DNA of 64,000 nt from Paraescarpia echinospica (lineage: Eukaryota; Annelida; Polychaeta; Sabellida; Siboglinidae), in the NCBI GenBank assembly GCA_020002185.1, contig CM034533.1, positions 73,620,805 to 73,684,804 of the forward strand. The letters are read 5' to 3'. A program made the translations under genes and the position numbers. Below are positions 41,809-53,579 of the stretch, piece after piece; position 1 is the stretch's first letter; the number at the start of each line of letters is the position of its first letter. Below the pieces are notes generated by a model. It made no database searches, was not told the origin of the DNA, and saw only the letters and a program-made list of their open reading frames with translations.

Positions 41809-44538
41809 ATGGCCAGCGACATGGAGAAGACTCTGTCAAAGCACGCCGAGAAGACTGCTGACATCTTGCTCCAGCTTGTTGCTCACAATAATGTCGCTGA
41901 GATAGAGGCGTGTTTGGCAGACGGGGCCCAATGGAGAGACATAATACGGTACGAGGTGTCGCTTGCGGGAAACGGCAACGGACGGTTGGACGAGTCGCTA
42001 GTTATCAAACTGATGTCGTGTGAAGTGACTAACATAACTGCATTCCATCTGGCCGCGCTACTAGGCTTGACGGATATAATCGTGACTTTCATCGACCATG
42101 ACGTTCCCGTCGACTTTCCCTTGCAGGTTTGTTCGTCAGTCGCAGTTTTCCAGCACTAGTTTCATTTTACTATCTCATTGTTGTAGAGAAATACTGCCCA
42201 CATAAATATTATGCTTAATCAAATATATGATTAGGCACGTCAATGTATCCCTAGTTAAAATATCAGTGTGACGTCAACCACATTAAAACGAAAATCAACG
42301 AGGTGGACGATACACAACAATGATTATGTAATGGAAAAGCCTGGAAATGTTCTTTAACATGGGGACACACAGGTGCTGATAGTCATTGCATTAGTTAGTT
42401 GTATATCTCATTTACTGTCCTCTTAATAATAAAATGTCATAAATGCCTAGCATACATGTCGTATATGCCTGAACTTTATCTACACATTAATGCTATTCTG
42501 CCATTATGCATGCGGACGTCACGATTCAGTGAAAGGTATGCATACTATTTGAATGTTTATTTATTTATAATTCTCTATAGAAAGTGACCGCGGGCACCCC
42601 GGGTGAAACACGTCAGTGTCAGGTCAGGGGCTTGGCCCATTACACACTTAACGTTAGGTCAGGGGATGGGCACATTTACAAGATTTAATAAGATTGCCAC
42701 CAAGAGAATTAACTCTAGATAGCAGGTGGACAAGGAAGCCCTTTGGCTTATCGAGTCCAACCCTTTTATTTACATGTACCCCGCCCTTCTGAGGTATGTG
42801 TTGATTACATACTTATAAAAACGTTGTCGTCTGCTATCACTGGTACGGCATAATCTACTACCAGTATAACTGCATAGGACTATACACGCTGGGACCCAGA
42901 ACCACAGGGTTGCTTTGAGTCACCCCTGTAAGTATTAGGCCTACTAACGATCAGTTGCTCGATTTGGCGAATTTCGAAGAAGCGGGTTTTTCCAATTATG
43001 ATCGAACAGCTTTTCAACTAATGGCCGATCACATACGGGAAGTCCACATAAATATGTTTTAGTAAATAATGATGTCGTCTGTTTTTCATTTCGTTACTGT
43101 AATGTATACTTTACAGTATTGCCAATAATAATAGCATAATGCTGAGCCTCCAGCTCTGACTGTACTTATTACTTACACTGGTTATTTGTGTACCTCTCAT
43201 CCTGGTGTGTGTAACTCCCGCGTACATTTACGCATGTTCCTGTGTATAATTTTATAACTAGACCATTATTTCTGAATGTACAGACTTCCGGGAGTACAGC
43301 AACACACCTGGCGAGCTTCGCTGGAAACAATAGCACTCTGAAGTTGCTGTTGGACGTCTACAAGGCTGACGTGAGCATCACTGATAGGTAGGTGGATCAA
43401 GGCTGACGTAAACTTCAGTGATAGGTAGGTGGATCAAGGGTGACGTAAACATCACTGATAGGTAGGTGGGTCAAGGCTGACGTGAACTTCAGTGATTGGT
43501 AGGTGGGTCAAGGCTGACGTGAGCATCACTGGTAGGTAGGTGGGTCAAGGCTGACGTGAGCATCACTGATAGGTAGGTGGGTCACAGTCTATTACATCTC
43601 TGATAAGTAGGTGAGTCAAGGCTGACGTGAGCATCACTGATAGGTAGGTGGGTCAAGGCTGACGTGAGCATCACTGATAGGTAGGTGGGTTAAGGTTGAC
43701 GTGAGCATCACTGATAGGTAGGTGGGTCATGGCTGACGTGAGCATCACGGATAGGTAGGTGGGTCAAGGCTGACGTGAGCATCACTGATAGGTAGGTGGG
43801 TCACAGTCCGTTACATCACTGATAGGTAGGTGGGCCACAGTCCGTTACATCATTGATAGGTAGGTGGGTCACAGTCCGGCCGGCTGTTACACCTCTGATA
43901 GTTAGGTGTGTATCAATGTCGTTAGAACACAACTGATAGGTGAGTGGTAATAGGTTAGTGTAGCGTCACATTCGCAAACCGTTTGATGACCTAAATTGAA
44001 TTACATCACTTGAGAAACATTGTAGTTTGTCTACACAGTGGAAATAGCATCATCGTCCACGCACGCCTTGAGGCTCATCAGAAACATCCAGTTGCACCCT
44101 CCTGAATGTCCACAAGAAACATCAAATTGCACCCCCACTTGGATCACAAAAGACACACAATTGCATCCCACCTTCATTTTCAAACGGAACCCATTTTCTA
44201 TAAGCGGAACTATTTTTCCTCATAGAGGTGGTACGAAAGGTTGGTCCGCACCCCCAGCACAAGGCAAGACATGCACAACAACGTTGGAATGAGTATACAT
44301 GAGTTTGTGATTGATAATATAGCTAGTACCTATAGTAATACTGTAGATAGGAAAGACACATCTGATTAGAGTCACACACTTTGTGTCCACCTCTGGAGTC
44401 GGTAGCTATGTACGCATGAGCACCACCGTTGCGAAAACCAAAACCATATACACGCACACACGCACGTACACGGACAACACACACGAGCGCACGCACGAAA
44501 ACGCACTCACGCAAAATTACATACACACACATATACAC

Positions 44539-44576
<38 letters not shown>

Positions 44577-47500
44577 GCATTGTCCAGAATAAGCGAGTGT
44601 CCTTTTGGTATCATTGTCTTTTATAAGAGCTGTCACTGTCTTGTAGGTATGGCTGGACGGCGTTGCATTATGCCGCCACACAGGGTAACCTGGCTGCAGT
44701 ACAGATACTGCTGTCTGCTGGCATCGACCTGTCGACGAGAGATCACGATGGTACAACTGCCGCCTTCCGTGCTCAGATCAACGGCCACGACGACGTCACT
44801 GCCTTCCTGCGCTCGCTCGGATGTTCTGACGAGATGTTCGACCTCCCGGACTCTACGCAACAACCACCCATATACAGTCAGCCGAACAAAGCAAACAAAA
44901 CCAAGAACAAGGCCAAAAGTAAATGTACGAAAGAGCCGAACTACGTAGGCGTCGATTTCAGTGAGATCACGACACCATTGAAATCATCTGCGCCAACGGT
45001 GGTCCGACACCAATCGACAGCGTCAGAACGAACCAGCACCGTGTTTGACCAGCTGCAAGCCAGACCAATGGGTCGCAGTCAGACACTGCCACTGCGCATA
45101 CATGGGGGCGGTGGTCTTGGGACAAAGCGCAGTGTCGTTCGCCGAGTGATACGTCAAGAACTCGAGGCGGCGTTCAGCTCCCCGTACGAGGAGCCAGTGA
45201 AAGTGCGAGATGCGGCGTCGGAGTTGTTCTCCGCCTCAAACACGGGGCCGACGCTACAGGAGCTGCGGAAACTAATGCGTCAGGAGATCGAGAAGTACAA
45301 GAACGACATTCTGCCGCCCGCAGCTGCACCAACGCCTGTCGACAACACATACGCGTCGGTTGAAGAGGATCCGTATTCGACACTGGAGGACCTTATCGAT
45401 ATCCCGGGGACACAAGCACCAGAACCGCCAACCAAAGTGCCGCCCCTACCTCCTCGCAACCAACACATGATGCTAGCCGCTCTCCCCAACGACCCACTGG
45501 TTGTGAAGAAAGCCGAAGACGACGAAGACGACGACGCTCAGCCAAACGTAATATCAGCGCTGAAGCTAAAGAGCTCTGCCTCAGCAAATGCTGCACTCAG
45601 GTTTGACACATCTCTGATTACTTCACTTATTACAAGAAACACTTGTAAATAAATGTTACCATGCATAATTAATGTAAACACGTGACAATGTTTGTTTTTG
45701 TGACATATATTTAGCGATGGTTTTATAAGTTTGCAAAGTCCAAAAAACCGTTATGTGTGTATAGCGTTGGTTCCAACCACCCTCACCACCGCGTCGTGTT
45801 GGTTCCAACCACCCTCACCACCGCGTCGTGTTGGTTCCAACCACCCTCACCACCGCGTCGTGTTGGTTCCTACCACCCTCACCACCACGTCGTGTTGGTT
45901 CCAACCACCCTCACCACCGCGTCGTGTTGGTTCCAACCACCCTCACCACCGCGTCGTGTTGGTTCCAACCACCCTCACCACCGCATCGTGTTGGTTCCAA
46001 CCATCCTCACCGCCACATCGTGTTGTACCTGTGATTTTTTACAATCCAAAATAGCTATTAGCATCAATTTGCATTAACATTTGTTGTTGTTCTCTTGTCA
46101 GGGTTGAAGCTGTCCTCGATTCCGATCCTCGATTTATGTTGTCTGTTTTTCTTTTCCCTCACTGATCTTGCACTGCTCTCTCTCCACTATCCGTCTCCAT
46201 TCCCATCTATCTTTCACTCTCGTTCTCCACTCCTCTCCCAATCCTTCCAACTCTCTCGTTACACATTCCTCCCGTCACAGTCCAGGTCTTCCTCGCTTCC
46301 CTTCCCCTCAACTCTCCCGTCATCTGCTTTCTTTGCCAACCGTTCTTCTCCGATTCTCTCAACACGTCCAGCCCACTTTAGTCGACTCCCCACCAGCTTC
46401 TTCTTAAACCTATCTTTCACGCCAACATCCTTTTCTAGCTCTCCAAACACATGTTTCGTTTTCTATGTGACGCCGCTGTATACATTTATCTCCTCACTAC
46501 GTGGCGATGACCAAACCTCCCCATGTACTGCTTAACGTATTTTGCGATTTTGCGAACTGGTGCGGCCACGGGTTACAACAACTGATTTCCTTCACACTGT
46601 AAACGCAAAAAGGAAGTGGTATATTTGACGGCACCGTGATGCATGCTCAGCAGGGCAAAAGTGAAGGCAGTTGCTATTCCAGCTAGTTGGCATTAGTAGG
46701 CCCTACTACTGTTATTAAGATGCTCGATATATGTGCACGATCCAACAAGGTTTATCGATCAATAAACACGACTATCTACTAGAACTATTCGTGAGTAATG
46801 ATTCATTATCAACATTTTATATCGCACATGTCGAGGGCCTGAAAGTTTCTTGGAAATGCGGAAAGGAAGAAATGGATGTCAGTTACTAAACATCTATGAG
46901 ACGGCTGGGAATACGGGGAAACCTGATATCAGAAGACATTGCAGGCATTTGTTGACAACACGACAATGCGAAGTCGTCATCTTACATAGTTTTTAACAAC
47001 TACGCAAGTCCATGCACGCATACGCGTCTGCCCGCCCACACACTGAATATACACACACATTGTTAGTACGATGTCATAATTATGCTATACTTAGACATGT
47101 TGCAGTCAGTAGACCAGCAGAATCGACCATAGAGTTTTAATATATTTCAATATTGGTTTAACAAATAGCATATGGTACCAGGTGGGCTGCTCATTTTTTT
47201 GCACTAAAATACAAGTGCCATTGTAGTCTCACTTATTCGACTCTCGCTCGCCTTCGTGAATGCGAGGGGCGCCAAAAGTGGTGCCGCCTCACGGAGCTTA
47301 GATAATCTAGACTAGTATCATTCAACAAAAGTACCGCTGTAGTCCCCGGTGAGACTAATGCGTTCTGTCGTTCGAACAGCTCGCTGTTGCATAATGAGTC
47401 GTGTTATTAGCAATAACTGGATTTTTTGTCCCGGAAATGAATGACTTGAAACAATATATTTTAAGTGTCAAAGCAACGAATTGGTTGAGTAAGGGTTGCG

Positions 47501-47920
47501 AAAGAGTGGTGTTCACAAACTGATAATGTATCACTTTAAATCCCGAAATCAAGGTCATTCGCTCACCTTATATGTCTAAACACATGCAAGTCGCGCTGTC
47601 GCTATGAACATAATTATGCTTTCCTATTTTTCAGCGATTGTCTACCGAAGGTGGCGCCCCTGCTGGGCAGTCAGTGGAAGCAGTTGGCTCGGTTTCTGCC
47701 CATCGAGCGGAACACAGCTCGCGTGGAGCGGAGGATCAGGGCGATCGAGGCGAGGCACCCGAATGACGAGACGTCACAAGCACGGATGGCCCTCGCCGAG
47801 TGGCGTATCAACCAGAAACATGACGCCGACGTGGACGCACTGATCGGCGCCCTACGGAAGTGTCACATGCACAGTGTCATATGCGAAGTGGAATCAATTA
47901 CACAGGAGTTCGCTGCTTAA
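41809..47920 (+). CDS. Ankyrin-repeat and death-domain protein, complete four-exon gene
   Basis: Exons: 41809-42126, 43284-43387, 44647-45600, 47635-47920; all introns GT-AG, phases 0, 2, 2 match, giving 553 residues. Ankyrin repeats: a diverged one at about 18-45, then 75-104 (NITAFHLAALLGLTDIIVTF), 107-141 (STATHLASFAGNNSTLKLLL), 142-173 (YGWTALHYAATQGNLAAVQI), 174-200. A disordered basic/Ser-rich linker holds two related short helices (RRVIRQELEAAF 306-317, LRKLMRQEIEKY 347-358), tyrosines in YASV and YSTL (376, 384), a PPLPPR SH3-type motif (406-411) and an acidic patch. The C-terminal 90 residues (VAPLLGSQWKQLARFLPIE, ALAEWRINQKHDADVDALIG) form a death domain. Such proteins are usually cytoplasmic adaptors in innate immune or apoptotic signalling; the partner is unknown. 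It is not a clear orthologue of any named gene I know. Introns contain a CR1-like tail, an RTE fragment and several minisatellites; exon 2's donor side is tandemly amplified. Confidence 0.9.
42676..42830 (-). mobile_element. CR1-like LINE 3' end fragment (copy 4)
   Basis: In intron 1 of the ankyrin/death-domain gene. It has the (AAGATTTAATAAG) tail, a degenerate hairpin (TGCCACCAAGA / TCTAGATAGCA) and GGTGGACAAGGAAGCCCTTTGG followed by CTTATCGAG, as in the other copies. Only the 3' UTR and the last codons remain. Confidence 0.85.
43380..43900. repeat. 37-bp minisatellite derived from the exon 2 donor
   Basis: Twelve or more units of AAGGCTGACGTGAGCATCAC + TGATAGGTAGGTGGGTC. The first unit is the real end of exon 2 and its splice donor (ACTGATAG|GTAGGT at 43387/43388). 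Each complete unit carries another GATAG|GTAGGT. Later units degenerate to CACAGTCCGTTACATC variants. Confidence 0.93.
44430..44580. repeat. CA-rich simple sequence
   Basis: Imperfect ACAC/GCAC repeats ending in a pure (CA)n run at 44541-44574, in intron 2, about 70 bp before exon 3. Confidence 0.9.
45766..46025. repeat. 33-bp minisatellite in intron 3
   Basis: About eight units of CCAACCACCCTCACCACCGC + GTCGTGTTGGTTC. The length is a multiple of three, so all three frames stay open (VPTTLTTASCW-type repeat), but nothing supports coding. It starts about 165 bp after exon 3. Confidence 0.93.
46100..46450 (-). pseudogene. RTE-type LINE C-terminal fragment
   Basis: In intron 3. Minus strand peptide FKKKLVGSRLKWAGRVERIG then EERLAKKADDGRVEGKG matches the C-terminal block of the RTE element at 4480-4600. 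Only this end is kept. Confidence 0.8.
46451..47634 (+). other. Ankyrin/death-domain gene intron 3, 3' part
   Basis: No repeat or gene recognised apart from AT-rich DNA. Ends with TTTTTCAG before exon 4. Confidence 0.5.
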
Positions 47921-48107
47921 TCTCATCACCTCAGGCAGCCCGTGACACTGTTGTGATTATTCGACAACATTTTATTTATGTACATGGAATTTTCAATGAC
48001 GCTGTTTAAAAGGACTCTCACAATTCATTACATGGTTTCTGCTATGAACACTGAGAGAGCGTGAACACATTACTTGCGTTTGAATCCTTCGTCAATTTAA
48101 AGACACT

Positions 48108-48185
48108 GCACACACACACATGTACATACGCGCCGCGTGCACACACATACACATACGCGCACGCTCACATACGCACGCTCACACA

Positions 48186-48243
<58 letters not shown>
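48108..48243. repeat. CA/CT compound microsatellite
   Basis: ACACAC and GCACAC words, then about 19 CT units (48187-48224) and a CA run. Confidence 0.95.
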
Positions 48244-48443
48244 TCGTTCTTCTGTCTATCTATGAGATAATGTTTATTGTTATCATTAATTATTGTATTA
48301 TGTAATGGCTGGGATCGGGGTGAGTCTGGTTTGGTCTGGCGAAAAGTGACAATGTATCCCGGCCTTCACGTATCGAAGGAAGGTGTTTGATAGTTGTAAT
48401 ATTACGTACCGTCTGAAATTGTATCATAAACGGGAATTTGATA

Positions 48444-48449
48444 AATAAA
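48444..48449 (+). promoter_or_regulatory. Possible polyadenylation signal AATAAA
   Basis: First good AATAAA (in GATAAATAAATAAATC) found downstream of the ankyrin/death-domain stop codon at 47920. It would give a 3' UTR of about 540 nt containing the CA/CT repeat. Low certainty, because the AT-rich context makes chance matches likely. Confidence 0.3.
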
Positions 48450-48555
48450 TAAATCATGTGATGATAAAGGGTATATTTCATCTTCACATATTATTACCGT
48501 ACAGCGATCTATATAATTCGTTGTAAAACTAACATGTCATACCGGCGTCACCAAA

Positions 48556-48739
48556 TCATATATTCCTACAACACAAAGATGTGAAAGATCACGACTGAAG
48601 CCCGCTCTGCTGGACTGTTATTTTTTAAACAATAAACATATATATATAATATATTGTTTATTATTTAAAATTAGCATTCCTACAGAGCGTGCCTCAGTCG
48701 TGATCTATCACATCTTTATGGTGTAGGAATACACGATAT
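48556..48739. repeat. Foldback (MITE-like) element
   Basis: Arms ATTCCTACAACACAAAGATG ... GATCACGACTGA (48560-48600) and TCAGTCGTGATCTATCACAT ... CTTTATGGTGTAGGAAT (48689-48730) are inverted repeats; further in, TTTTTTAAACAATAAAC pairs with GTTTATTATTTAAAA around an (AT)n centre. About 180 bp, no coding capacity. Confidence 0.75.
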
Positions 48740-49179
48740 TTGTGTGTGTGTGTGTATTAACGGGTGTTCACATAATTTTAAATCCCACAAAAAACGTGCA
48801 TGGGTGGACTTTCACCACGGGAAAATAAATTGACGTAGTGGCGCCACCTATCGAGAGGAAAATATATTAATGCACATTGATGTCATATTGTGGTTATCAG
48901 AACCGGAAAGTGTGATGGGCAACGTCTTAGCAACTACGTCACATCGGTTGAATCCGGTGGTTACTGGCTGTGGGCTTAGAAGCCATTTTTGATGTCTCAA
49001 AATCGCAAATTGCACGTATCGGTGGAGGTGGGGATGGTCTGAACCAACACAAACCGCTACACGTTTTCTCGACTTTGCGAACTTTGAGATCACTCCTCTA
49101 AATCCAATGTCACCGCGTGGACCAACCTCTCTTAAAGAACCGCATGTACCAACCTCTCTTAAAGAACCGCGTGTACCAA

Positions 49180-49412
49180 CCAAGGCGAGGGAAGCAAGGG
49201 AGACAAAGGAGACAAGGGAGGTGAGGGAGGCAAGGGAGATGAGGGAGGCGAGGGAGGCAAGGGAGACAAGGGATGCGAGGGATGCGAGGGAGGCAAGGGA
49301 AACAAGGGAAACAAGGGAGACACGGGAGGCAAGGGAGACAATGGAGACAAGGGATGCGAGCGAGGCAAGGGAGACACGGGATGCGGGGGAGGCGGGGGAG
49401 GCGAGGGAGGTG
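49180..49412. repeat. Purine-rich minisatellite (GGGAGGCAA type)
   Basis: Almost uninterrupted purine strand built of 9-bp words such as AGGGAGGCA and AGGGAGACA. The unit keeps frames open (REARETREARE-type and its Pro/Ser-rich complement). It can form triplex-type structures in principle. Confidence 0.92.
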
Positions 49413-49857
49413 TTAAGTACTGTGCTGGTACATTTCGTCCTCTGACAGAGCAGGACAAAATACGATATAATCCAACTCCACCAGTTCCCAGCACGCTAAA
49501 GCACTTGTCAGAACAGAAATCTGAAGAATATATAAATGGCTGCAATGTTAGAATACTGGAGGGGGCCTGGAGGCCCTTGCCCCCCTTAGATATTTGGAAT
49601 GTTGCCGCGCTATGTCTGCGCTAGAGTGGCGTGCCCTTAGACTTTTGGAAAGTGTCACCGTTACACGCCCCATAAACGTTTGGAGATTTTTGGTGAGCTT
49701 CCGAAATGGTAAACGTCGCCGCGAAATTTTTTTTTCAACAGACCCCCGTAATCCAATGTTATGACCCGACAGCGAAGTCGGCTCAGCACAGTTGCAATAT
49801 TGACTACCCAGAATATCGTTTCTGAATCCGCTCCTGCAGACCGTGTATCACGTCATT
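49413..49857. other. Intergenic
   Basis: No supported gene between the purine array and the CR1-like copy. Confidence 0.4.
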
Positions 49858-52579
49858 TAACAAGATTGCCATCCAGAAAATTACTCTGGATGGCAGGTGG
49901 ACAAGGAAGCCTTTTGGCTTATCGAGAGTCCAATACATTTTATCTACATGTATCCCGCCTTTTTAAGGTGTGTGTCGATTTTATTTTTAAACATATTCAC
50001 GCTACTAGCACCAACGCAATCAGGAGATAATCTGTTCCATTCATTTACAGTCCTTTGTGAGAATGAGAACTTTCTTATATCTAATCTACACTGCTCCTTT
50101 ACTAATGTAGCTTCATGTCCTCTGGTCCTTCTATTTTTCTTAACTGAGAAAAAAATGTTTCTATCAATATTTTCATAACCATTCAATATTTTAAACACTT
50201 CTATGTGATCTCCTCTCAATCTCCTGGTCTCTAATGTTGTTAAACCACATTCTTTTAGGCGTATTTCGTAACTAAGATCCCTCAGATTTGGTATCATTTT
50301 AGTCGCTCTCCTCTGTACTCTTTCTAGCATATCTATGTCCTTCTTGCGAAATGGCCTCCATGCTTGTATACAATATTCTAAATGAGGCCTCACTATTGTT
50401 TTGTACAGCGGTACTATTAATTCTTTTTTCTTATACGCTATATTTCGCCTAATTAATCCAAGGATTTGATTTCCTTTGACGCTGCAATTCCGCACTGCTC
50501 TGAAACCTTCATATCAGCACTAATGGTTAACCCCAAGTCCTTTTCTTTTACAGTAGTACTTAAAACAGTACCCCCCATTTTATATTTTACCTCTTCATTC
50601 CCATGACCTGTGTGGAGGCATTTACATTTCCCAAAATTGAACAGCATTTACCACTTTTCAGACCATTTGATCAACCTATCAAGATCATCTTGTAAATGCT
50701 GTCTGTCTCCATCACTTTTAATCCTTCTAAACACTTTTGTATCATCCGCAAATTTTAACACCTTGCTTGTTATATCATCGTCCAAATCGTTGATATATAT
50801 TAAGAATAATATAGGTCCTAGTACTGATCCCTGTGGTACCCCACTCAATACCGATTTCCAGTTTGAAACCTCCCCATCAACTACTACGCGTTGTCTTCTG
50901 TCATTCAGCCATTTTTCTATCCAGTTTATTATACCATTTCCTATGCCATGGGCCTTTAGCTTAAGGAGTAATCTTTGATGTGGTACTTTGTCGAAAGCTT
51001 TTTGAAAATCTAAATAGATGATATCTACTGGTGATCCTCATCTACCCACCTAGTGATGTCTTCCAAAAAACATAACATATTTGTTAAGCATGACCTCGCT
51101 TTTAAAAACCCATGTTGAGATGGGTTTATCAAGTTATGTTTAACAAGAAAATCCACCATGTGATCTTTAATTAGTCTTTCTAATAATTTGCAAATCACTG
51201 ATGTTAAACTCACTGGTCTATAGTTCTCCGACTTGTTTCTCGAACCTTTTTTAAATAACGGTATAATGTTTGCCTCTTTCCATTCTAAAGGAACCACTCC
51301 CTCTTCTAATGACAAATTGAAAACTGTTGCAAGCGGTACGCTAATTTGTTCTACAATTTCCAATAGTAGTTTGGGCGGAATCCCGTCCACTCCAGGTGAT
51401 TTATTATCCTTCATAGCCCTTATTTTCTTAGCTATCATTTCCGAGGTTACAACTAACTGTCCTAAATATTCTGAATCTGCCCCCTTGAACTTAGCCTCTG
51501 GTACTGGCAGTGAACTAATATCTTCCCTGGTAAACACTGAACTAAAATACTCATTCAGGTCTTCTGCCATTAAGAATCCCTCTGATATTGTATTTCCAGC
51601 ACTATCTTCTAGATGACCGACCTTATCCTGAACTTTCTGTTTGCTTCGAATATACGCATAAAAACTCTTACTATCATGTTTTATATTACTAGCTAATTTT
51701 TTTTCATAGCTTCTCTTTGAATTTCTAATTTCATCTGTAGCTTGATTAAGTGCTTCTTTATAAATGTTGTAGTCTTCATCATTTCCAGTACATCTATATG
51801 ACTTCCACATCATTTGTTTATACTTAATTTTTCTAATGGCTTCTTTCGATAAGTGTTTCTTTTTAGACCGCTTCCCTTGTTTTTTGAAAGGTACAAATTT
51901 ATCGACTATGCACTTAATTTCACTATTTAAGATATTCCAGCATTCGGTTGCTGTCTTATTCTTCAGTGTGTTATTCCAGTCTATCTTTGCTAAATATTTC
52001 CTCATGTCCTTATACCTTCCTTTGTGGAAATTTCTCCTATACTGCTTTTTACTATTCCTTTCTGATTTTACTTTGATGGTAAAATGTATCTGGTTGTGAT
52101 CACTACTCCCCAGTGGCTCACATATCTTGACATTGTCAACTAATTCTTTCTGTGAGGACAGAACTAAGTCTAACACATTCTCTCCCCTGGTTGGTTCTAG
52201 CACATGTTGAGAAAGGAAACTATCTTGTACTAAACTAAAAACTTGTGGTCCTCACTCCCCATACTCTGTAGAGATTTCCATTGTATATGCCCATGGTTAA
52301 AATCCCCCATAATAACACAGTCCCGTTTGCTCACTTCCCTTATAGCGTTTTGTATTTTTTCATTCTCTTCTATGCTTATGTTTGGACTTCGATAAACTAA
52401 TCCAACCGTTAACATTGAGTTTCCTGTAACTATGTTACACCAAACAGCTTCTTCGCAATCTGCTTCTCTTTCTAATTTTATTTCATAAGCCTGGATAGAT
52501 TCTTTAATATATAAAATAACTCCACCTCCCTTTCTTCCTATTCCATCTTTCCTAAACATTACATATCCTGTTAGTCCCA
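49858..52579 (-). pseudogene. CR1-like LINE copy 2, cut by an assembly gap
   Basis: Very similar (by eye about 98 percent) to ORF2 at 6155-9033, in opposite orientation. The hairpin is perfect (49867-49877 with 49885-49895). Lesions: 1-bp deletions near 50478 (GGG to GG), 51038 (GGG to GG) and 52225 (TTTT to TTT) and one CAA-to-TAA stop at 50648-50650. The FADD and [10 protein letters not shown] boxes are intact. The 5' part from the first endonuclease motifs upward is lost in the gap starting at 52580. Confidence 0.93.
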
Positions 52580-53579
52580 NNNNNNNNNNNNNNNNNNNNN
52601 NNNNNNNNNNNNNNNNNNNNNNNNNNNNNNNNNNNNNNNNNNNNNNNNNNNNNNNNNNNNNNNNNNNNNNNNNNNNNNNNNNNNNNNNNNNNNNNNNNNN
52701 NNNNNNNNNNNNNNNNNNNNNNNNNNNNNNNNNNNNNNNNNNNNNNNNNNNNNNNNNNNNNNNNNNNNNNNNNNNNNNNNNNNNNNNNNNNNNNNNNNNN
52801 NNNNNNNNNNNNNNNNNNNNNNNNNNNNNNNNNNNNNNNNNNNNNNNNNNNNNNNNNNNNNNNNNNNNNNNNNNNNNNNNNNNNNNNNNNNNNNNNNNNN
52901 NNNNNNNNNNNNNNNNNNNNNNNNNNNNNNNNNNNNNNNNNNNNNNNNNNNNNNNNNNNNNNNNNNNNNNNNNNNNNNNNNNNNNNNNNNNNNNNNNNNN
53001 NNNNNNNNNNNNNNNNNNNNNNNNNNNNNNNNNNNNNNNNNNNNNNNNNNNNNNNNNNNNNNNNNNNNNNNNNNNNNNNNNNNNNNNNNNNNNNNNNNNN
53101 NNNNNNNNNNNNNNNNNNNNNNNNNNNNNNNNNNNNNNNNNNNNNNNNNNNNNNNNNNNNNNNNNNNNNNNNNNNNNNNNNNNNNNNNNNNNNNNNNNNN
53201 NNNNNNNNNNNNNNNNNNNNNNNNNNNNNNNNNNNNNNNNNNNNNNNNNNNNNNNNNNNNNNNNNNNNNNNNNNNNNNNNNNNNNNNNNNNNNNNNNNNN
53301 NNNNNNNNNNNNNNNNNNNNNNNNNNNNNNNNNNNNNNNNNNNNNNNNNNNNNNNNNNNNNNNNNNNNNNNNNNNNNNNNNNNNNNNNNNNNNNNNNNNN
53401 NNNNNNNNNNNNNNNNNNNNNNNNNNNNNNNNNNNNNNNNNNNNNNNNNNNNNNNNNNNNNNNNNNNNNNNNNNNNNNNNNNNNNNNNNNNNNNNNNNNN
53501 NNNNNNNNNNNNNNNNNNNNNNNNNNNNNNNNNNNNNNNNNNNNNNNNNNNNNNNNNNNNNNNNNNNNNNNNNNNNNNN
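52580..53579. other. Assembly gap, 1000 N
   Basis: Exactly 1000 N between a LINE copy and a tandem array; a placeholder of unknown true size. Confidence 0.99.

Noticed and set aside
45731..46077. Open frames with VPTTLTTASCW repeats in three frames
   Set aside because: A 33-bp minisatellite keeps all frames open; it lies in an intron and has no start context.
49107..49545. Arg/Glu-rich and Pro/Ser-rich ORFs
   Set aside because: Both are translations of the purine-rich 9-bp repeat.
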